Part shown: piece after piece, positions 20,001 through 28,894 of the stretch | Layout of the letters: each line of letters starts with the position of its first letter | Position numbering within the stretch: position 1 is the first letter of the stretch | Assembly: GCA_934748015.1 (NCBI GenBank) | Contig: CAKVHF010000003.1 | Span: 124,001-188,000 of the forward strand | Direction of reading: 5' to 3' | DNA length: 64,000 bases | DNA from: an uncultured Clostridia bacterium | Lineage (GTDB): Bacteria > Bacillota > Clostridia > Christensenellales > UBA1242 | Position numbers and translations under genes: made by a program | The notes under the pieces: generated by a model | The model's database searches: none | What the model was told of the DNA's origin: nothing | Seen by the model: only the letters and a program-made list of their open reading frames with translations

Positions 20001-23000
20001 ACTTCTCATAGAAATTAACTATTGTTGCTGTTCGCTTAACGATATCATAATTATTGATGTTTAGTATGCCATCAACAATTGTTATGTTGATATTGGCTGA
20101 TATCAATTTAGTTATATTAACCTTGCTTGTGCTATATTGTGATACATTGATTGATACTGTATTGTCACCCACAATCTTGGTCAATTGCAATGTGATCAAG
20201 TCTTTGCCACTGCCAAGTCCGCTGATAACAACCCTACCTGCTACTTCGCTAGATAATATTATACCTGTCTCGTCCAATACGCTATTGGCTGTAATATTGA
20301 TCCTAATAGTATATAATCTAGTAGTATCGTCATAGGTCACATCTATTGCAGAATCTGCATCAGCACCTGTATCTAGCAAGCCGATCGTAGATGTGTTAGC
20401 ATTAAATACATAACTGCGGTTGTTAATTGCAAACATGTATCTGCTAGCAAGATCTCTAGTATTATAGTTGTTAGTAGGCACGCCAAATTGTGCCAAGATA
20501 TAATATTCGCTATCTGTCTTAACCACCTTAGCAGTTAACTCGGTTGTTGTTAATTTCAAGAATGAATACTCACCACTAAACTGACTTTTCAACTCGTTGT
20601 ATTTGTTGTTACTAGAATCTATATTCTGTACCTTTTGGATACTAATTGTGTAACCACCAGATAGATACTTAGTATTATCTCTTAGGTCGATAACATTTTT
20701 GCCATAATTATTCTCTGTCAATTTGTCACCATTAGGTGTTGTTATAACATAATTGTACTTAACAGTAGAACTTAAGGTATCCCATGATATCTGATCTTCG
20801 CCTATAACGATAGCGTCCACAATTGCTGTCTTGATAATTGCAAATATACGGCTGTCACTGGCCACAACATCACTATCAGCAGAGTGATAGGATATCATAA
20901 CATTATAATTGCCGGCTGGTAAAATAATGTAATTGTTGCCATCAAACACACGCTCGATCGTAAAGTCAATAATCGCATATTTGTTAGACAATACTTCACT
21001 AAAGTTGTTTAACATGTAAGTGTAACGATTGTTGGCAGTATCTTCAAACACAATCTGTGCCACATCTACTGTATAACTGCTGTCATTGGTTGGATAAGTA
21101 TATCCCTTGATAGCCATATTGCCATCTGCATTGATAACTAGATCACTCTCGGTTGGCATGCTGATCTTAGTTACACTAACAGTGTTGCCAGAGTAAGCCT
21201 TAAGATTGCTAATAGACTTATCATCACCAATGCTTGTGATTGTTATATCAAATTCGTTGCCAAGTTCTGCAATATAACAACCAATGCCCTTGATAGTAAT
21301 AGTACATTTGCCATTATTGTAATTATCTGCTATATCACTCGTTAGAATCTTCACATCCTTAGTGTTGGTTCCTGTTTTGCTAGCAAAATGTAGATTGTAT
21401 GCACCTACTGCATCTGTTCCATTGATTATGTTAAGTGCAGTAAATGTAAGTTCTACATCTATGCTGTTGTTAACGATTGTAACCTTCTTGGTTAAGTCTG
21501 AGATTGCATTAAGCCTATACATGCTGTATGTCTTAGGTTGAGTGCTTAGTTCGTTAACATTGGTTGCTACTATTCTTATTAAGAATGATCCAGTAGGAAG
21601 ACTAGTCTCGTCAATGTATGCAATGCTTTCGCTTCCTCTATGGGTATATTCTATTGTATCAATGTATTTACCAGTGACTGTATACGTGTTGATTGTATAC
21701 TTAGTTTCTGCCTTAGGATCTACAATTGTAACCTTGCCATCTACTATCTTTAGTTCAGCCATACTAGATTTTACAATAGCACCCTTAGTAGAATAACCAC
21801 TATTAACAATATCTGTATTGTTGCCATAATATTTCAATCTAGCAGTATATGTACCCACACCAAATGCTGATAGATCAAAGGTTGCACCAGAAGATAACTG
21901 GTTAGCAGGAATAGTGAACTTGCCATCCGCAACACCATCGTTGTCTGTATCTACAGGATTGCCGTTGTTATCAAAGAACTCTAAGATAGCATAAGTTGCC
22001 TGATATGCATATCCACCTACAACAATTTTGCCATCTACAACATTGATACTATCGTTAACAGGAAGATAACTGATAGTGTGAATGTTGCTAGTGTCTACAG
22101 ATAGATAATAATTATTCCCTGCAGTCATTGTCGCAGTCGAACCCACAACCTGACTAAGCGAGATTGTAAGCGTTGTGCTAGTATTGACAAGCAGTTCAGC
22201 GTGATTGATAGTAAGTGTATAATGACCACTAGCATATCTATAGCCATACACGTTATCTGGATCGGAGTAATCTTGGTTGGCTGTTACAACTATTGTTTTG
22301 CGATACTCGCCATTGGCTAGTTGCACAATGTATTTAGTAACCTGATCCACACCTGCAATTATGTTGTTGCTGTCCCACTCTACCACGTACGCCTCAATAT
22401 CACTATTGCTATCATACTTAAGCTCTTGACTAGTTACAACAGAAGATAATCTGGCTACATGATATTTATCCACAATATCACTAACAATTTTGCCTTGCTC
22501 TCTTATCTCTATTGCAAAATATATATCGTTTCTTACGCCCTCAAAAGTCCAACTGCTTGTATCAATTGTTACATTTCGATCACTTGCACTGGATGAATAT
22601 ATACCCAGTAGATTGCTTGTAGTTAACTCACCAGTGGCATTCTCTGCATACACATAATATTGTCTTGCAGTGCTATGATTGTTGATTGTTAGCACACCAT
22701 CAGTCACAATCAATTGTTCGGTCGTTCCGAATGGTGCTAGCTTGGTGAACCCAACCTCGTTAGACACCTCAGAGATTACACCCATATCACTGGACTTGTT
22801 AAGTTGCATAGTAAGAATGTAATCGCCATACGCTAAATCATGCAAATCTACAATCATATTATTGCCTTGATAAGACATGTTAAGCGTATTGCCTCTTCCA
22901 TCCCATACAGTATCTGTGTCATCATCTGCAATAGCATTGACACCAGTAACTCTTGTCGGTCTAGCAAGTGTATCTATAACATATTTCTTAACCCTGCCAT

Positions 23001-26000
23001 TGCGACTGATATACAATGTCATAAGCGAGTAATCGGTTATAATATTGGTTGGAATAATCAACTCGTTGTCCACCGATACTCCACTTGTATTTGTTCTGTA
23101 ATAATCAAACTCAATTGACTTGCTAGTGGCTGTGCTATTGTATGCGATAGCATCAATTATAGCACCTGTAGTTGTAACTACTATCTGATACTTGCCACCA
23201 GCGGTTATTTTGCCGTCGGTCTTAAGATCTGCAACATTAATAACATATCTGCCATCCACATAAGCAATTGCTTTATTGTATACATCGCTTAGTGTTATTG
23301 TAGAGATTGAACCATCATAGTTAGTGATACACCCTCTTGTCGCAACATTGATCTCATATTCTGCAATATTACTTACACCTGCATCGGTTACTGCCAGTAG
23401 AGAAACATAATGCTTACTAGACACCATAGTGCCATCAATAGTTGTATCAGCAAAAGCAATCTTGTCTTGCGATAGATATTCTAGATTGCTACCAGCAAAA
23501 TCTACATATCTAAATGCAACCTTATTGCTAGCAAAGGATGTTAAATATCCGTGATTGCCATTCATAACCGCACTGCAATTGATATAGTACTCTGTGTTAT
23601 CAGTGTTGCTAAGTACTATTATTGCAGAGCTGCCGTCACTTGCAACAATATCATAATCAGAACCAAGAGTAAGCAAATTGTTGCTAGAATTGTATAGATT
23701 ATACATAGCACCTTCTATGTCCTGATTGTCTGCATTGTAAGTTATCTTAATAGCATTAGCCTTGTTGTATTCTACCAACTCTAGTGTTGCAACACCCAAT
23801 TTAGTAATGACATATTGGCTATCACCACTTGGCAAATTGTATTTGTTAAGCGAATAATCTACACTATCCCCCACATTGCCATAAGTTCCGATTTCCAAAG
23901 TATACTCGCCAGCTTCTGTTATCAATGTAGTTGTATTAATTGTAGAATTGTCAATTGTATAACTTGCATTGATTATTTCATTTCCGCCATCCGATTTAAC
24001 CACTAGTACATTGTAACCATCAGCATAAATATTATCTGATGTATTAAGGACTATATTGTTACCCAATACATTGATTGTTGGCTTAACCAATCTCTTAATA
24101 ATTATTGCTCTAGCATCGCTAGTCATATATGCAATGTTTTCGTCCGCCAATTCGTATCTTGTAGTGGTTGCAATGTTATATGCAAGTGTATATTCTTGCT
24201 CGCCTACCAATCCCATACTATCGTTGATACTGATCGTGCTTATGTCAAGTGCGTTATATTTTACGCCATCTACCTCAACCTCGATCACAGCAGGTGTTTC
24301 GCCCAAACCATTAACTGCATTGAATGAATATACAATATCAGTGTAACTACTATCAAACTTATTCCATACAACATAATACTTGCCACCAATTGTGACAACC
24401 GCCATATCGTTGGTGTTTAATTTTGTTACTCTCATAACTTGGCTATAATCACTATCGAAGAAGCCTCTAATAGTGTGCTTGATTGCGATCTCATATACTG
24501 TATTAGCGTTAAGGTGCAATAGATTAAGATCCAACACATTGGTGCTACTAGAGTCGCCATCGTTGATGTATGTCATTGTATCTTTCACGCCATTGTTTGT
24601 TATAACTATCTCATATGTTCCTACTCTGTCATTATTCCAAGTCAATTGATCGCTTTCAACAGCAATTTCTGTTATCTTGGATATTTTGCTAATATTGATA
24701 CTAGCCGAATTGGACCTTAGATAAGTCGTTTCGCCTAGTTTCTTACCCATAGCGGTTACAACAATACGGTTAACACCTTCAACCAGCACATTTTCTAGTT
24801 CTGTGCCACGATAGTTATAACTAGTTTCGCCATTGTTAACAATTACACTATATTTAACACTCTCTGTAGTCTCGCTAGCCGAAGTATTGTATACTTCTAA
24901 TTTATACGATAAAGCACCAGCAACCGCACCCCACATAATCTTATCATTATCATCACTAAGGGTGATGCTGTCATCATTAACAACCTTGCTTAGATTAGGA
25001 AATTTATTAAAAGTAATTTGTTTGATCGCACCAACATATCCTGCAGTTGTTGATTGTGTTAGGCATGTGATTGTATAATTGTTATCCGGATTGTTAGAGA
25101 TATTGTTATAGTTAACACCCTGCTCTGCTAAGACATCTATAATATTGAAAGAATCATTGTTATTGCATACTTTCTGATAACTATTGCCACCTATATTGAT
25201 AGAAACAAGATAGGATGTTGCACCTTCTACCGCACTAAATGATAGTACACCATCAGCACTTAGTTGCAATGTCTCTACAGCACCAATAGTCTTGTAGACA
25301 CTAGCTTTAAATAATCTAGGTGTTTTATTATTTACATTTTCGCCTTTGCCACGAGTAAATATGTATAGATCATACTCGCCGTCAGAGGTTATAACATTAA
25401 GTAGGTTTACTTGACCAGACTCTGTACGATCAATTGTCACAACATTGCCAGTCTTGGATACAAAGACTAGTTTGATCTGATCTATCCTCTGCTCGGATAC
25501 AACATCTGTTGGGACAACATAAGTAAGCACACTATCTGCAACCGACAACTGGAAATCATCAATATTAGGCATGTATTCTGCCATACTACTTACACTTGAC
25601 TTATCAGAGTCCACCGCATACAATCCGTTATTGATTGTGTTAGGTTTGTCACCCATGTCAAAATTGTCTTCTGGCATAAATGCAGTAATTGTAACCGCAT
25701 ATTCGTTATATTTTGGATTACTTCCCGATCGCAATTCTGCCAAAATATCTTCGGTCAATTGAAATGTAGGTGTCTTGTTAATTCCACCTAGACTGGAATA
25801 ATCTACAATATATTGTTTAACAACTTCACTATCTGTGTTAGTGATCTCGACCTTGTATCTTAATTTTCTTCTAGCGCTGACATCGTTAGTTGCGTGGCTC
25901 CAGGTTATAACAGTATTATCATAGGTTCTTACCTCTGCACCACCTATCATAATGCTATCAATTGCACTATTGCTGATACTAACAGATGGCGTAGCAAGTC

Positions 26001-27075
26001 TTACAACCTTAACATATTCGCAATTTGGACTATCGAAATATTCTACTCCGCCGTCAACCACACTATTAATCTTGGTATTATCATAACTAGGTGAAGTCTT
26101 GGCAACTGTTGCCTTAAGTGTAATATCAAATATATCGGATGAAGTAGCAATATTATTAAGTGTTATGGAATCAACCGAACTGGACTGTGTAAACATAGGC
26201 TCTGACACTACACCAGCCACCCTGCTATACATAACTACTGCATTGGCATGGCTTGCAAGACCTGCAACATTTATTTTGCCATCAGTGATTGTGTATGATG
26301 GTGTATCTAGTATGTAGAACTTGTATGCTTCACTATCAACAGCATCGGTGGTCAAAGTGTTGTCGCCCAATGCCTGAACGGTTACTGTATTAATAGTTCC
26401 TGTCTTAAAGCCAGCAACATAGTCTTCTAGCTTGAACTTAGTAACTCCCGCTGGCGTTGTATAGATTACACTTTGCTCTGTAGTATCAGTGTAAGTTATA
26501 GACACCTTGTATCTAACTGTGGTAGCATCTACTGCCACATTGTCTGTATTGCTGGTTACAGCATCCCAAGTTAGTTCACTGCCATTGTAACGGATATTAG
26601 ATACTGGCTTAAGAGTAGATGGCTGGGTAACCAAAATCTTAACACTAGCAGTAATCTGTTCCTTGCCAGCCAGTGCAGTAAATGTGATTACGACCGGTCT
26701 ATTGCCCTCTGTAAGTCCGCTGATACTAAATGTAACACTAGCAGTTTGCTCACCCTTGACATTGTCTGCCGAGTTGGCAGTAATATTGGACGCATCACTC
26801 ACCGCTGAGATCGTGTATTCGCTCAAATCCTCTGGTGTCGCAATATATTTTAGCCTAAAACTGTCTGCAATATTAAGATTGATCGCATATGTCTTAACTT
26901 CGTCACCATCTTGCGAAATATCAACCAGATTATTATCGTCCGGCAAAATCTGCAAGCCCGAGACATACACATTTTCTTCTTTTTCCTTAGGCTTAAGTGC
27001 GATAAACAGCCCTACAGTAAGCCCAAGTATCGCAATAACCATAAATACTATCAAAACCTTAACCGATTTCTTCAT
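14026..27075 (-). CDS. Giant 4349-residue surface protein with Fn3-like modules and GLUG/beta-helix C-terminus
   Basis: A single uninterrupted frame of 13,050 bp. The N-terminus MKKSVKVLIVFMVIAILGL is a basic start plus a hydrophobic helix (about residues 5-28), then Lys/Glu-rich residues: an uncleaved anchor or signal peptide. Most of the length is tandem beta-rich modules of about 90-150 residues carrying a degenerate Fn3/Ig-like motif, a short DG-x-hydrophobic-x-W segment followed by a Tyr-containing strand (for example LTWDAV, LRWTSV, LRWRKV, IQWLVN, VSWDNV, ISWDTL). Near the C-terminus a GDGTIGEPFKVKSF motif begins a GLUG-type beta-helix (AGIVSVYNHGYIANV, GGITAYNLGTISYC, GGLVGDMRSGKI). 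No LPxTG anchor, enzyme domain or Cys-rich region was seen. GGTGG precedes the ATG. Likely a long fibrous adhesin or cell-surface scaffold held by its N-terminal helix; role inferred. Confidence 0.9.
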   Translation of the reverse strand: MKKSVKVLIVFMVIAILGLTVGLFIALKPKEKEENVYVSGLQILPDDNNLVDISQDGDEVKTYAINLNIADSFRLKYIATPEDLSEYTISAVSDASNITANSADNVKGEQTASVTFSISGLTEGNRPVVITFTALAGKEQITASVKILVTQPSTLKPVSNIRYNGSELTWDAVTSNTDNVAVDATTVRYKVSITYTDTTEQSVIYTTPAGVTKFKLEDYVAGFKTGTINTVTVQALGDNTLTTDAVDSEAYKFYILDTPSYTITDGKINVAGLASHANAVVMYSRVAGVVSEPMFTQSSSVDSITLNNIATSSDIFDITLKATVAKTSPSYDNTKINSVVDGGVEYFDSPNCEYVKVVRLATPSVSISNSAIDSIMIGGAEVRTYDNTVITWSHATNDVSARRKLRYKVEITNTDSEVVKQYIVDYSSLGGINKTPTFQLTEDILAELRSGSNPKYNEYAVTITAFMPEDNFDMGDKPNTINNGLYAVDSDKSSVSSMAEYMPNIDDFQLSVADSVLTYVVPTDVVSEQRIDQIKLVFVSKTGNVVTIDRTESGQVNLLNVITSDGEYDLYIFTRGKGENVNNKTPRLFKASVYKTIGAVETLQLSADGVLSFSAVEGATSYLVSINIGGNSYQKVCNNNDSFNIIDVLAEQGVNYNNISNNPDNNYTITCLTQSTTAGYVGAIKQITFNKFPNLSKVVNDDSITLSDDNDKIMWGAVAGALSYKLEVYNTSASETTESVKYSVIVNNGETSYNYRGTELENVLVEGVNRIVVTAMGKKLGETTYLRSNSASINISKISKITEIAVESDQLTWNNDRVGTYEIVITNNGVKDTMTYINDGDSSSTNVLDLNLLHLNANTVYEIAIKHTIRGFFDSDYSQVMRVTKLNTNDMAVVTIGGKYYVVWNKFDSSYTDIVYSFNAVNGLGETPAVIEVEVDGVKYNALDISTISINDSMGLVGEQEYTLAYNIATTTRYELADENIAYMTSDARAIIIKRLVKPTINVLGNNIVLNTSDNIYADGYNVLVVKSDGGNEIINASYTIDNSTINTTTLITEAGEYTLEIGTYGNVGDSVDYSLNKYNLPSGDSQYVITKLGVATLELVEYNKANAIKITYNADNQDIEGAMYNLYNSSNNLLTLGSDYDIVASDGSSAIIVLSNTDNTEYYINCSAVMNGNHGYLTSFASNKVAFRYVDFAGSNLEYLSQDKIAFADTTIDGTMVSSKHYVSLLAVTDAGVSNIAEYEINVATRGCITNYDGSISTITLSDVYNKAIAYVDGRYVINVADLKTDGKITAGGKYQIVVTTTGAIIDAIAYNSTATSKSIEFDYYRTNTSGVSVDNELIIPTNIITDYSLMTLYISRNGRVKKYVIDTLARPTRVTGVNAIADDDTDTVWDGRGNTLNMSYQGNNMIVDLHDLAYGDYILTMQLNKSSDMGVISEVSNEVGFTKLAPFGTTEQLIVTDGVLTINNHSTARQYYVYAENATGELTTSNLLGIYSSSASDRNVTIDTSSWTFEGVRNDIYFAIEIREQGKIVSDIVDKYHVARLSSVVTSQELKYDSNSDIEAYVVEWDSNNIIAGVDQVTKYIVQLANGEYRKTIVVTANQDYSDPDNVYGYRYASGHYTLTINHAELLVNTSTTLTISLSQVVGSTATMTAGNNYYLSVDTSNIHTISYLPVNDSINVVDGKIVVGGYAYQATYAILEFFDNNGNPVDTDNDGVADGKFTIPANQLSSGATFDLSAFGVGTYTARLKYYGNNTDIVNSGYSTKGAIVKSSMAELKIVDGKVTIVDPKAETKYTINTYTVTGKYIDTIEYTHRGSESIAYIDETSLPTGSFLIRIVATNVNELSTQPKTYSMYRLNAISDLTKKVTIVNNSIDVELTFTALNIINGTDAVGAYNLHFASKTGTNTKDVKILTSDIADNYNNGKCTITIKGIGCYIAELGNEFDITITSIGDDKSISNLKAYSGNTVSVTKISMPTESDLVINADGNMAIKGYTYPTNDSSYTVDVAQIVFEDTANNRYTYMLNNFSEVLSNKYAIIDFTIERVFDGNNYIILPAGNYNVMISYHSADSDVVASDSRIFAIIKTAIVDAIVIGEDQISWDTLSSTVKYNYVITTPNGDKLTENNYGKNVIDLRDNTKYLSGGYTISIQKVQNIDSSNNKYNELKSQFSGEYSFLKLTTTELTAKVVKTDSEYYILAQFGVPTNNYNTRDLASRYMFAINNRSYVFNANTSTIGLLDTGADADSAIDVTYDDTTRLYTIRINITANSVLDETGIILSSEVAGRVVISGLGSGKDLITLQLTKIVGDNTVSINVSQYSTSKVNITKLISANINITIVDGILNINNYDIVKRTATIVNFYEKLTENTYNVIPKYQWVVNNSSIDLTELGLLADTEYLVTAQHIGNPDSNIIDSDIQYTQETYTRLVQVTHTPTIYIEDGVLRWTSVGENVVYDLTMVDSSNKSTTVRLDATTYDTTALNFLAGSYTFTIRAIADGCIKSAVSSEFVAVKLASPTIYDLINSQAQIIKQDRTTKLRWLPIDNASGYEMYDSCTSGTICVEIPLSGGSVYERDINTDVQLGVHYYYLIAKGSASTISSQDGQIVYANMGYLDSSNGTTNTDATKVASTTFKINTTSDIWVENGILRWRKVDNIDYYKLVITAVADDDSTTQYISSTNETKFDLLQLNIDAITSAKYLTVEIENKTVTGDYTVVSTITDRPLKQIILYTRLQNNMYSDLCVNNGMIRYTINSGYIDEFVTLINNTKSDSVASVDLTIADIFGNNILNMFVTPTITINNVDYILGRDITNQQYIYLDATGTPIASNGEIPSGTHQIYVYIPLPTALPFGDYTIALSARGNTTSTSSEIAIINSVATDSITGFKLASPNNPLLEDNLEVNRGVLVFGQPSIKDSDTYPNSYIKYYSIMISETANADSSRVVTIKVTDDKSKLYTDGYAGYVDISKKLVTVDIYNLFVLKSDDANYQITDQEKKILEFRDQIYPEFATNPLKANVNYNLSIGALGGTIWDKDTNGINDEFKYFNSNYSSLKASFKILSAPVITIQNKSIQWLVNDDVESYIIYFYNDTTTAVVYQETLTDLSLKEVYSYTKIRNNTNLPAGIYNIKVVAIGNCRDKMSSRISDADNYYAEKLGTIEVSVEDGLYTWDNTTVSLQGHSSNNVLTNTTYYQYYSVDIYQNNRLIKTENISSMVGADSTTYELPETCVGKKDGVTYTYKIVVCTDTTGSDYLLTSDDNTGDGERVRSDRISSTFKITRDGQIAWQDVNSSLNNYIIFIYKQDSDQLLFVSDQITTTSINLYDLPSKNGKFTGGNKREGYRIKVKSIDKNYNSDSKLTDSDEKALLRSVYTDEFAISMMVQPNLVVNDGEMSWSTVTNDFGKELTKSRIVMTKGAFMVDGDRKENIPLWLEFDQYCTEFTMQTIDVYAIYSGKTLIHYLYVNNKDLLPEGSETLTTSILQFVEDATYNVSIRFIGVEYTEVTVGSDAYLITSKESVTDFKLLLNPKAPVNPKTYQFETGVKQAIYSNIPSGNGHNNYVYFNNSYGRTVSDIIKDYNVEIYIRDKQNIANSELLYTYKVRYTSGNNANVILINQITGQEIDVTDSKYVSYVSTRVTYVESGITKVTQLEGTYLALDKVLNDIIASGEFDFSTRDICVYAEAVGSTVTTPIHDGNGEIYYLTHHYNLATKLDLNSEDYVMIIDLPDTPTNLAYDGNGKVSWDNVANKTVNYELIVAYKKSDITVQDSHYQNIKRSTYSSTNVSNAEYRQTLMKLIDVTDDTRFDNMFPTTSSENVYFFDKIAISNNDIKVDDDKVYYMLKYLTRSIQAITIRAIGTMSIDTGDSTEVLDTFISNPASIYLGIGFTLFSAGDGTIGEPFKVKSFATIGYYIEEACYYDYVYSEVNGDNAIDYVNYDTWKEMIAGKTFNGVFDGNNNTISVNTSGSSKAYNYIYNNNYYAGLLYDIGESAMFMNLNITQTSSNDRPMFDDSSDVEHSAGIVSVYNHGYIANVKVAGIVYVNANTSSPQVGRVYVGGITAYNLGTISYCDSSLSIIFRQVKLLGCVGGITAINGTNAEYITKDCGIIAGCSYSGVIYAHNMGGLVGDMRSGKIVYSRNIGYMVFAAGFTSSTGGAYMGGMIGQITNLVSGTNNANSVLVTNSYVDIKGLIIGIKSGTKTLLVDDAFGGTTTSIAISAYGYVGGNWTLGHIRYGGINGSGGSANLGSKVIEIKNSYVYSSTKLEVESNNTVIVGVTACPSSNISALLECYNYSNIYYHANVSGYALENTTDVTGCDSYNDSNIDANNAPQGQNNVRYMRDNKWDLTEEITVLLEGYRYNSDLHIVERNA

Positions 27076-27577
27076 ATTCCACCTTCATCCAATGATTTCT
27101 AAAAAGTTATGTATAAATATATAATTTTACTATAGTATTTTATCATAAGTAGCGAACTCCAACAAAATGTTATGGCACAGATAAAAAAATAGTAAAATCT
27201 TGTCGAGAAATGTTGTTAAATTAGATATAGCAAAGTCAAAAAATTGCAAAATTGCCACAATATATGCAAAGATGTCAACGCAATGTGGATAAGTTATCAA
27301 CAAATTATCTACAATAATCCACTTGAAATTACTTTGCTTTTTTAGTTTTTATATTTATAATATAAAATATACAGCAATGCGTTATTATAGCAACGCAAAA
27401 TATGTAGCGATATAATTTTTGTTACCGCAGTTGCACAAAGCAAAAAAAATATATATAAAAAGTTGCAAAAAAACTATATGCAAGCAAAATTAGATAATAA
27501 GAAAATTATCACAATATTGCTTAATACAATTAAATATCAACTAAAAGACTAAACTAACAACAAAAAAGGAAAAATAT
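27076..27577. other. Divergent intergenic region between giant gene and trmL
   Basis: 502 bp of AT-rich DNA holding promoters of two divergent genes. The only clear signal is the DnaA-box-like cluster at 27284-27313. A short palindrome-like motif (GCGTTATTATAGCAACGC, about 27380-27397) is also seen. No small gene or RNA was recognised. Confidence 0.5.
27284..27313. promoter_or_regulatory. Cluster of three DnaA-box-like 9-mers
   Basis: TGTGGATAA (27284-27292) is the exact complement of the consensus DnaA box TTATCCACA. It is followed by TTATCAACA (27294-27302) and TTATCTACA (27305-27313), each one mismatch from the box, at about one-helical-turn steps. AATCCAC at 27315-27321 extends the pattern. 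No dnaA, dnaN or gidA gene is nearby, so this is not evidently oriC. Confidence 0.45.
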
Positions 27578-28069
27578 ATGATAAATGTAGTATTGATAGA
27601 ACCAGAGATCCCACAAAATGCAGGAAATATAGTAAGGACATGTGCCGCAACTGGCAGTAAGTTATACATGGTGCGACCGCTTGGCTTTGAGTTAAGCGAC
27701 AAGTATTACAAGAGAGCAGGCATGGACTATTTTGACTTCAGCACAATAGAAGTTGTTGACACCTTTGAAGAAATATACGAGGCTAACAAAGGCAAGCAGT
27801 TCTATTTTGCTAGCACTAAATCTCACCATACTTATGCCGAAGTCAGCTACCCAGACGACTGCTTTCTTGTGTTTGGCAAGGAGAGCTTTGGCATAAGAGA
27901 GAGTCTACTAAAAAAACACTACGAAGACTGCATCCGCATACCTATGCAAGAAGGTGCAAGAAGCCTAAATTTAGCCAATAGTGTAGCAATAGTTGTGTAT
28001 GAAGCACTAAGACAAAATAACTTCAAGAACCTAAAAGAATATGGCGAACTAACTAACCGCATTGATTAA
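27578..28069 (+). CDS. trmL: tRNA (cytidine/uridine-34 2'-O)-methyltransferase TrmL
   Basis: SPOUT methyltransferase that 2'-O-methylates the wobble nucleotide of tRNA-Leu isoacceptors using SAM. 163 residues, the family length. Starts with INVVLIEPEIPQNAGNIVRTC (motif 1: N-x-G-N-x-R-T), then LVFGKESFGIRE (motif 2, knotted SAM loop) and IPMQEGARSLNLANSVAIV (motif 3). GGAAAAATAT lies before the ATG. It is the only plus-strand gene between 5.3 and 42.7 kb, with its own terminator at 28076-28133. Confidence 0.95.
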   Translation: MINVVLIEPEIPQNAGNIVRTCAATGSKLYMVRPLGFELSDKYYKRAGMDYFDFSTIEVVDTFEEIYEANKGKQFYFASTKSHHTYAEVSYPDDCFLVFGKESFGIRESLLKKHYEDCIRIPMQEGARSLNLANSVAIVVYEALRQNNFKNLKEYGELTNRID

Positions 28070-28075
28070 TAATTA

Positions 28076-28133
28076 CAAAAAAAATATTATATCCTCCCCC
28101 ACAAATCTAAGGGATAAGATATAATATTTTTTT
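28076..28133. terminator. Bidirectional terminator between trmL and ssb
   Basis: AAAAAATATTATATC pairs with GATATAATATTTTTT across a GC-containing loop; A-run and T-run on both sides suit both converging genes. Confidence 0.85.
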
Positions 28134-28165
28134 AATAATTGTAGATGTTTTGTTAACTATTTATT

Positions 28166-28849
28166 TTAGCCATAATAATTGACTAGATCGCCCATGTGCG
28201 GAGATGATATATACTCCTCTTCTTCTCGCTTATTATTTTCGTTTTCTTGCAAGACTTTGTTAAGTGATACTTCAAATGCTGTCTTGGTTAAAATCTCGCC
28301 ATCATCCAGTCTCTTCTGATATGTTCGGCTCTGTATTCTTCCACTGACATTGATTTTGTCACCTATTTTGAAATTTTTCACAAATCTAGCATTCCGCCCC
28401 CAAGCAATACATGGGATATAGTCACTCTTGTTATAACTGCGGTTAACTGCTAGTAGCACGTCACATATCTCTCTATTGAATGGAGTTGTACGATATATTG
28501 GCTCTTTGCACACATATCCCGTTATTTCTATTTCGTTTTCATCCTCCATTGTGTCTTCCAGAAATTCTCTTACAAAGATGGTTAATAGCAACTTAGACTT
28601 ATTATCCACCAACTTATTATAACTGCGGTACTGTCCCAAGAAATGCACTCTATCTCCGACCTTGATCGGATAATCTTGCATCAATCTTTCGGATATAGTC
28701 ACTGGGATAATATCATATATATCTGACAATCTCTTGATCTTAATACTAAATTCATAGAAGCCTTCACCAAATATTTCGTGGCTAAATGTAGGCTCTTTTG
28801 TCACCTCACCTGATACTCTTACAACATTGTTATTTTCCATTTCGTTCAT
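28166..28849 (-). CDS. Two-OB-fold single-stranded DNA-binding protein
   Basis: 227 residues from the ATG at 28849, which has AAAGGGGAAAAAAGTA before it; an earlier in-frame ATG at 28873 sits on the wrong side of this site. Two SSB-type OB folds occur in tandem: residues about 5-95 (VVRVSGEVTKEPTFSHE ... FYEFSIKIKR) and about 100-205 (IEITGYVCKEPIYRTT ... CDVLLAVNRSY ... YIPCIAWGRNARFV ... INVSGRIQSRTY). The second copy is close to canonical SSB. The usual acidic DDDIPF-like C-terminal tail is missing, the protein ending in GDLVNYYG. Such double-OB proteins are common secondary SSBs in Clostridia. It follows the deacetylase gene by 45 bp. Confidence 0.85.
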   Translation of the reverse strand: MNEMENNNVVRVSGEVTKEPTFSHEIFGEGFYEFSIKIKRLSDIYDIIPVTISERLMQDYPIKVGDRVHFLGQYRSYNKLVDNKSKLLLTIFVREFLEDTMEDENEIEITGYVCKEPIYRTTPFNREICDVLLAVNRSYNKSDYIPCIAWGRNARFVKNFKIGDKINVSGRIQSRTYQKRLDDGEILTKTAFEVSLNKVLQENENNKREEEEYISSPHMGDLVNYYG

Positions 28850-28894
28850 TACTTTTTTCCCCTTTCTATTCATATAACTTATTTTTTAGTTCGT

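Noticed and set aside
27284..27313. Chromosomal replication origin
   Set aside because: There is no dnaA, dnaN or rpmH near and no change of gene direction consistent with an origin; kept only as a DnaA-box-like cluster.
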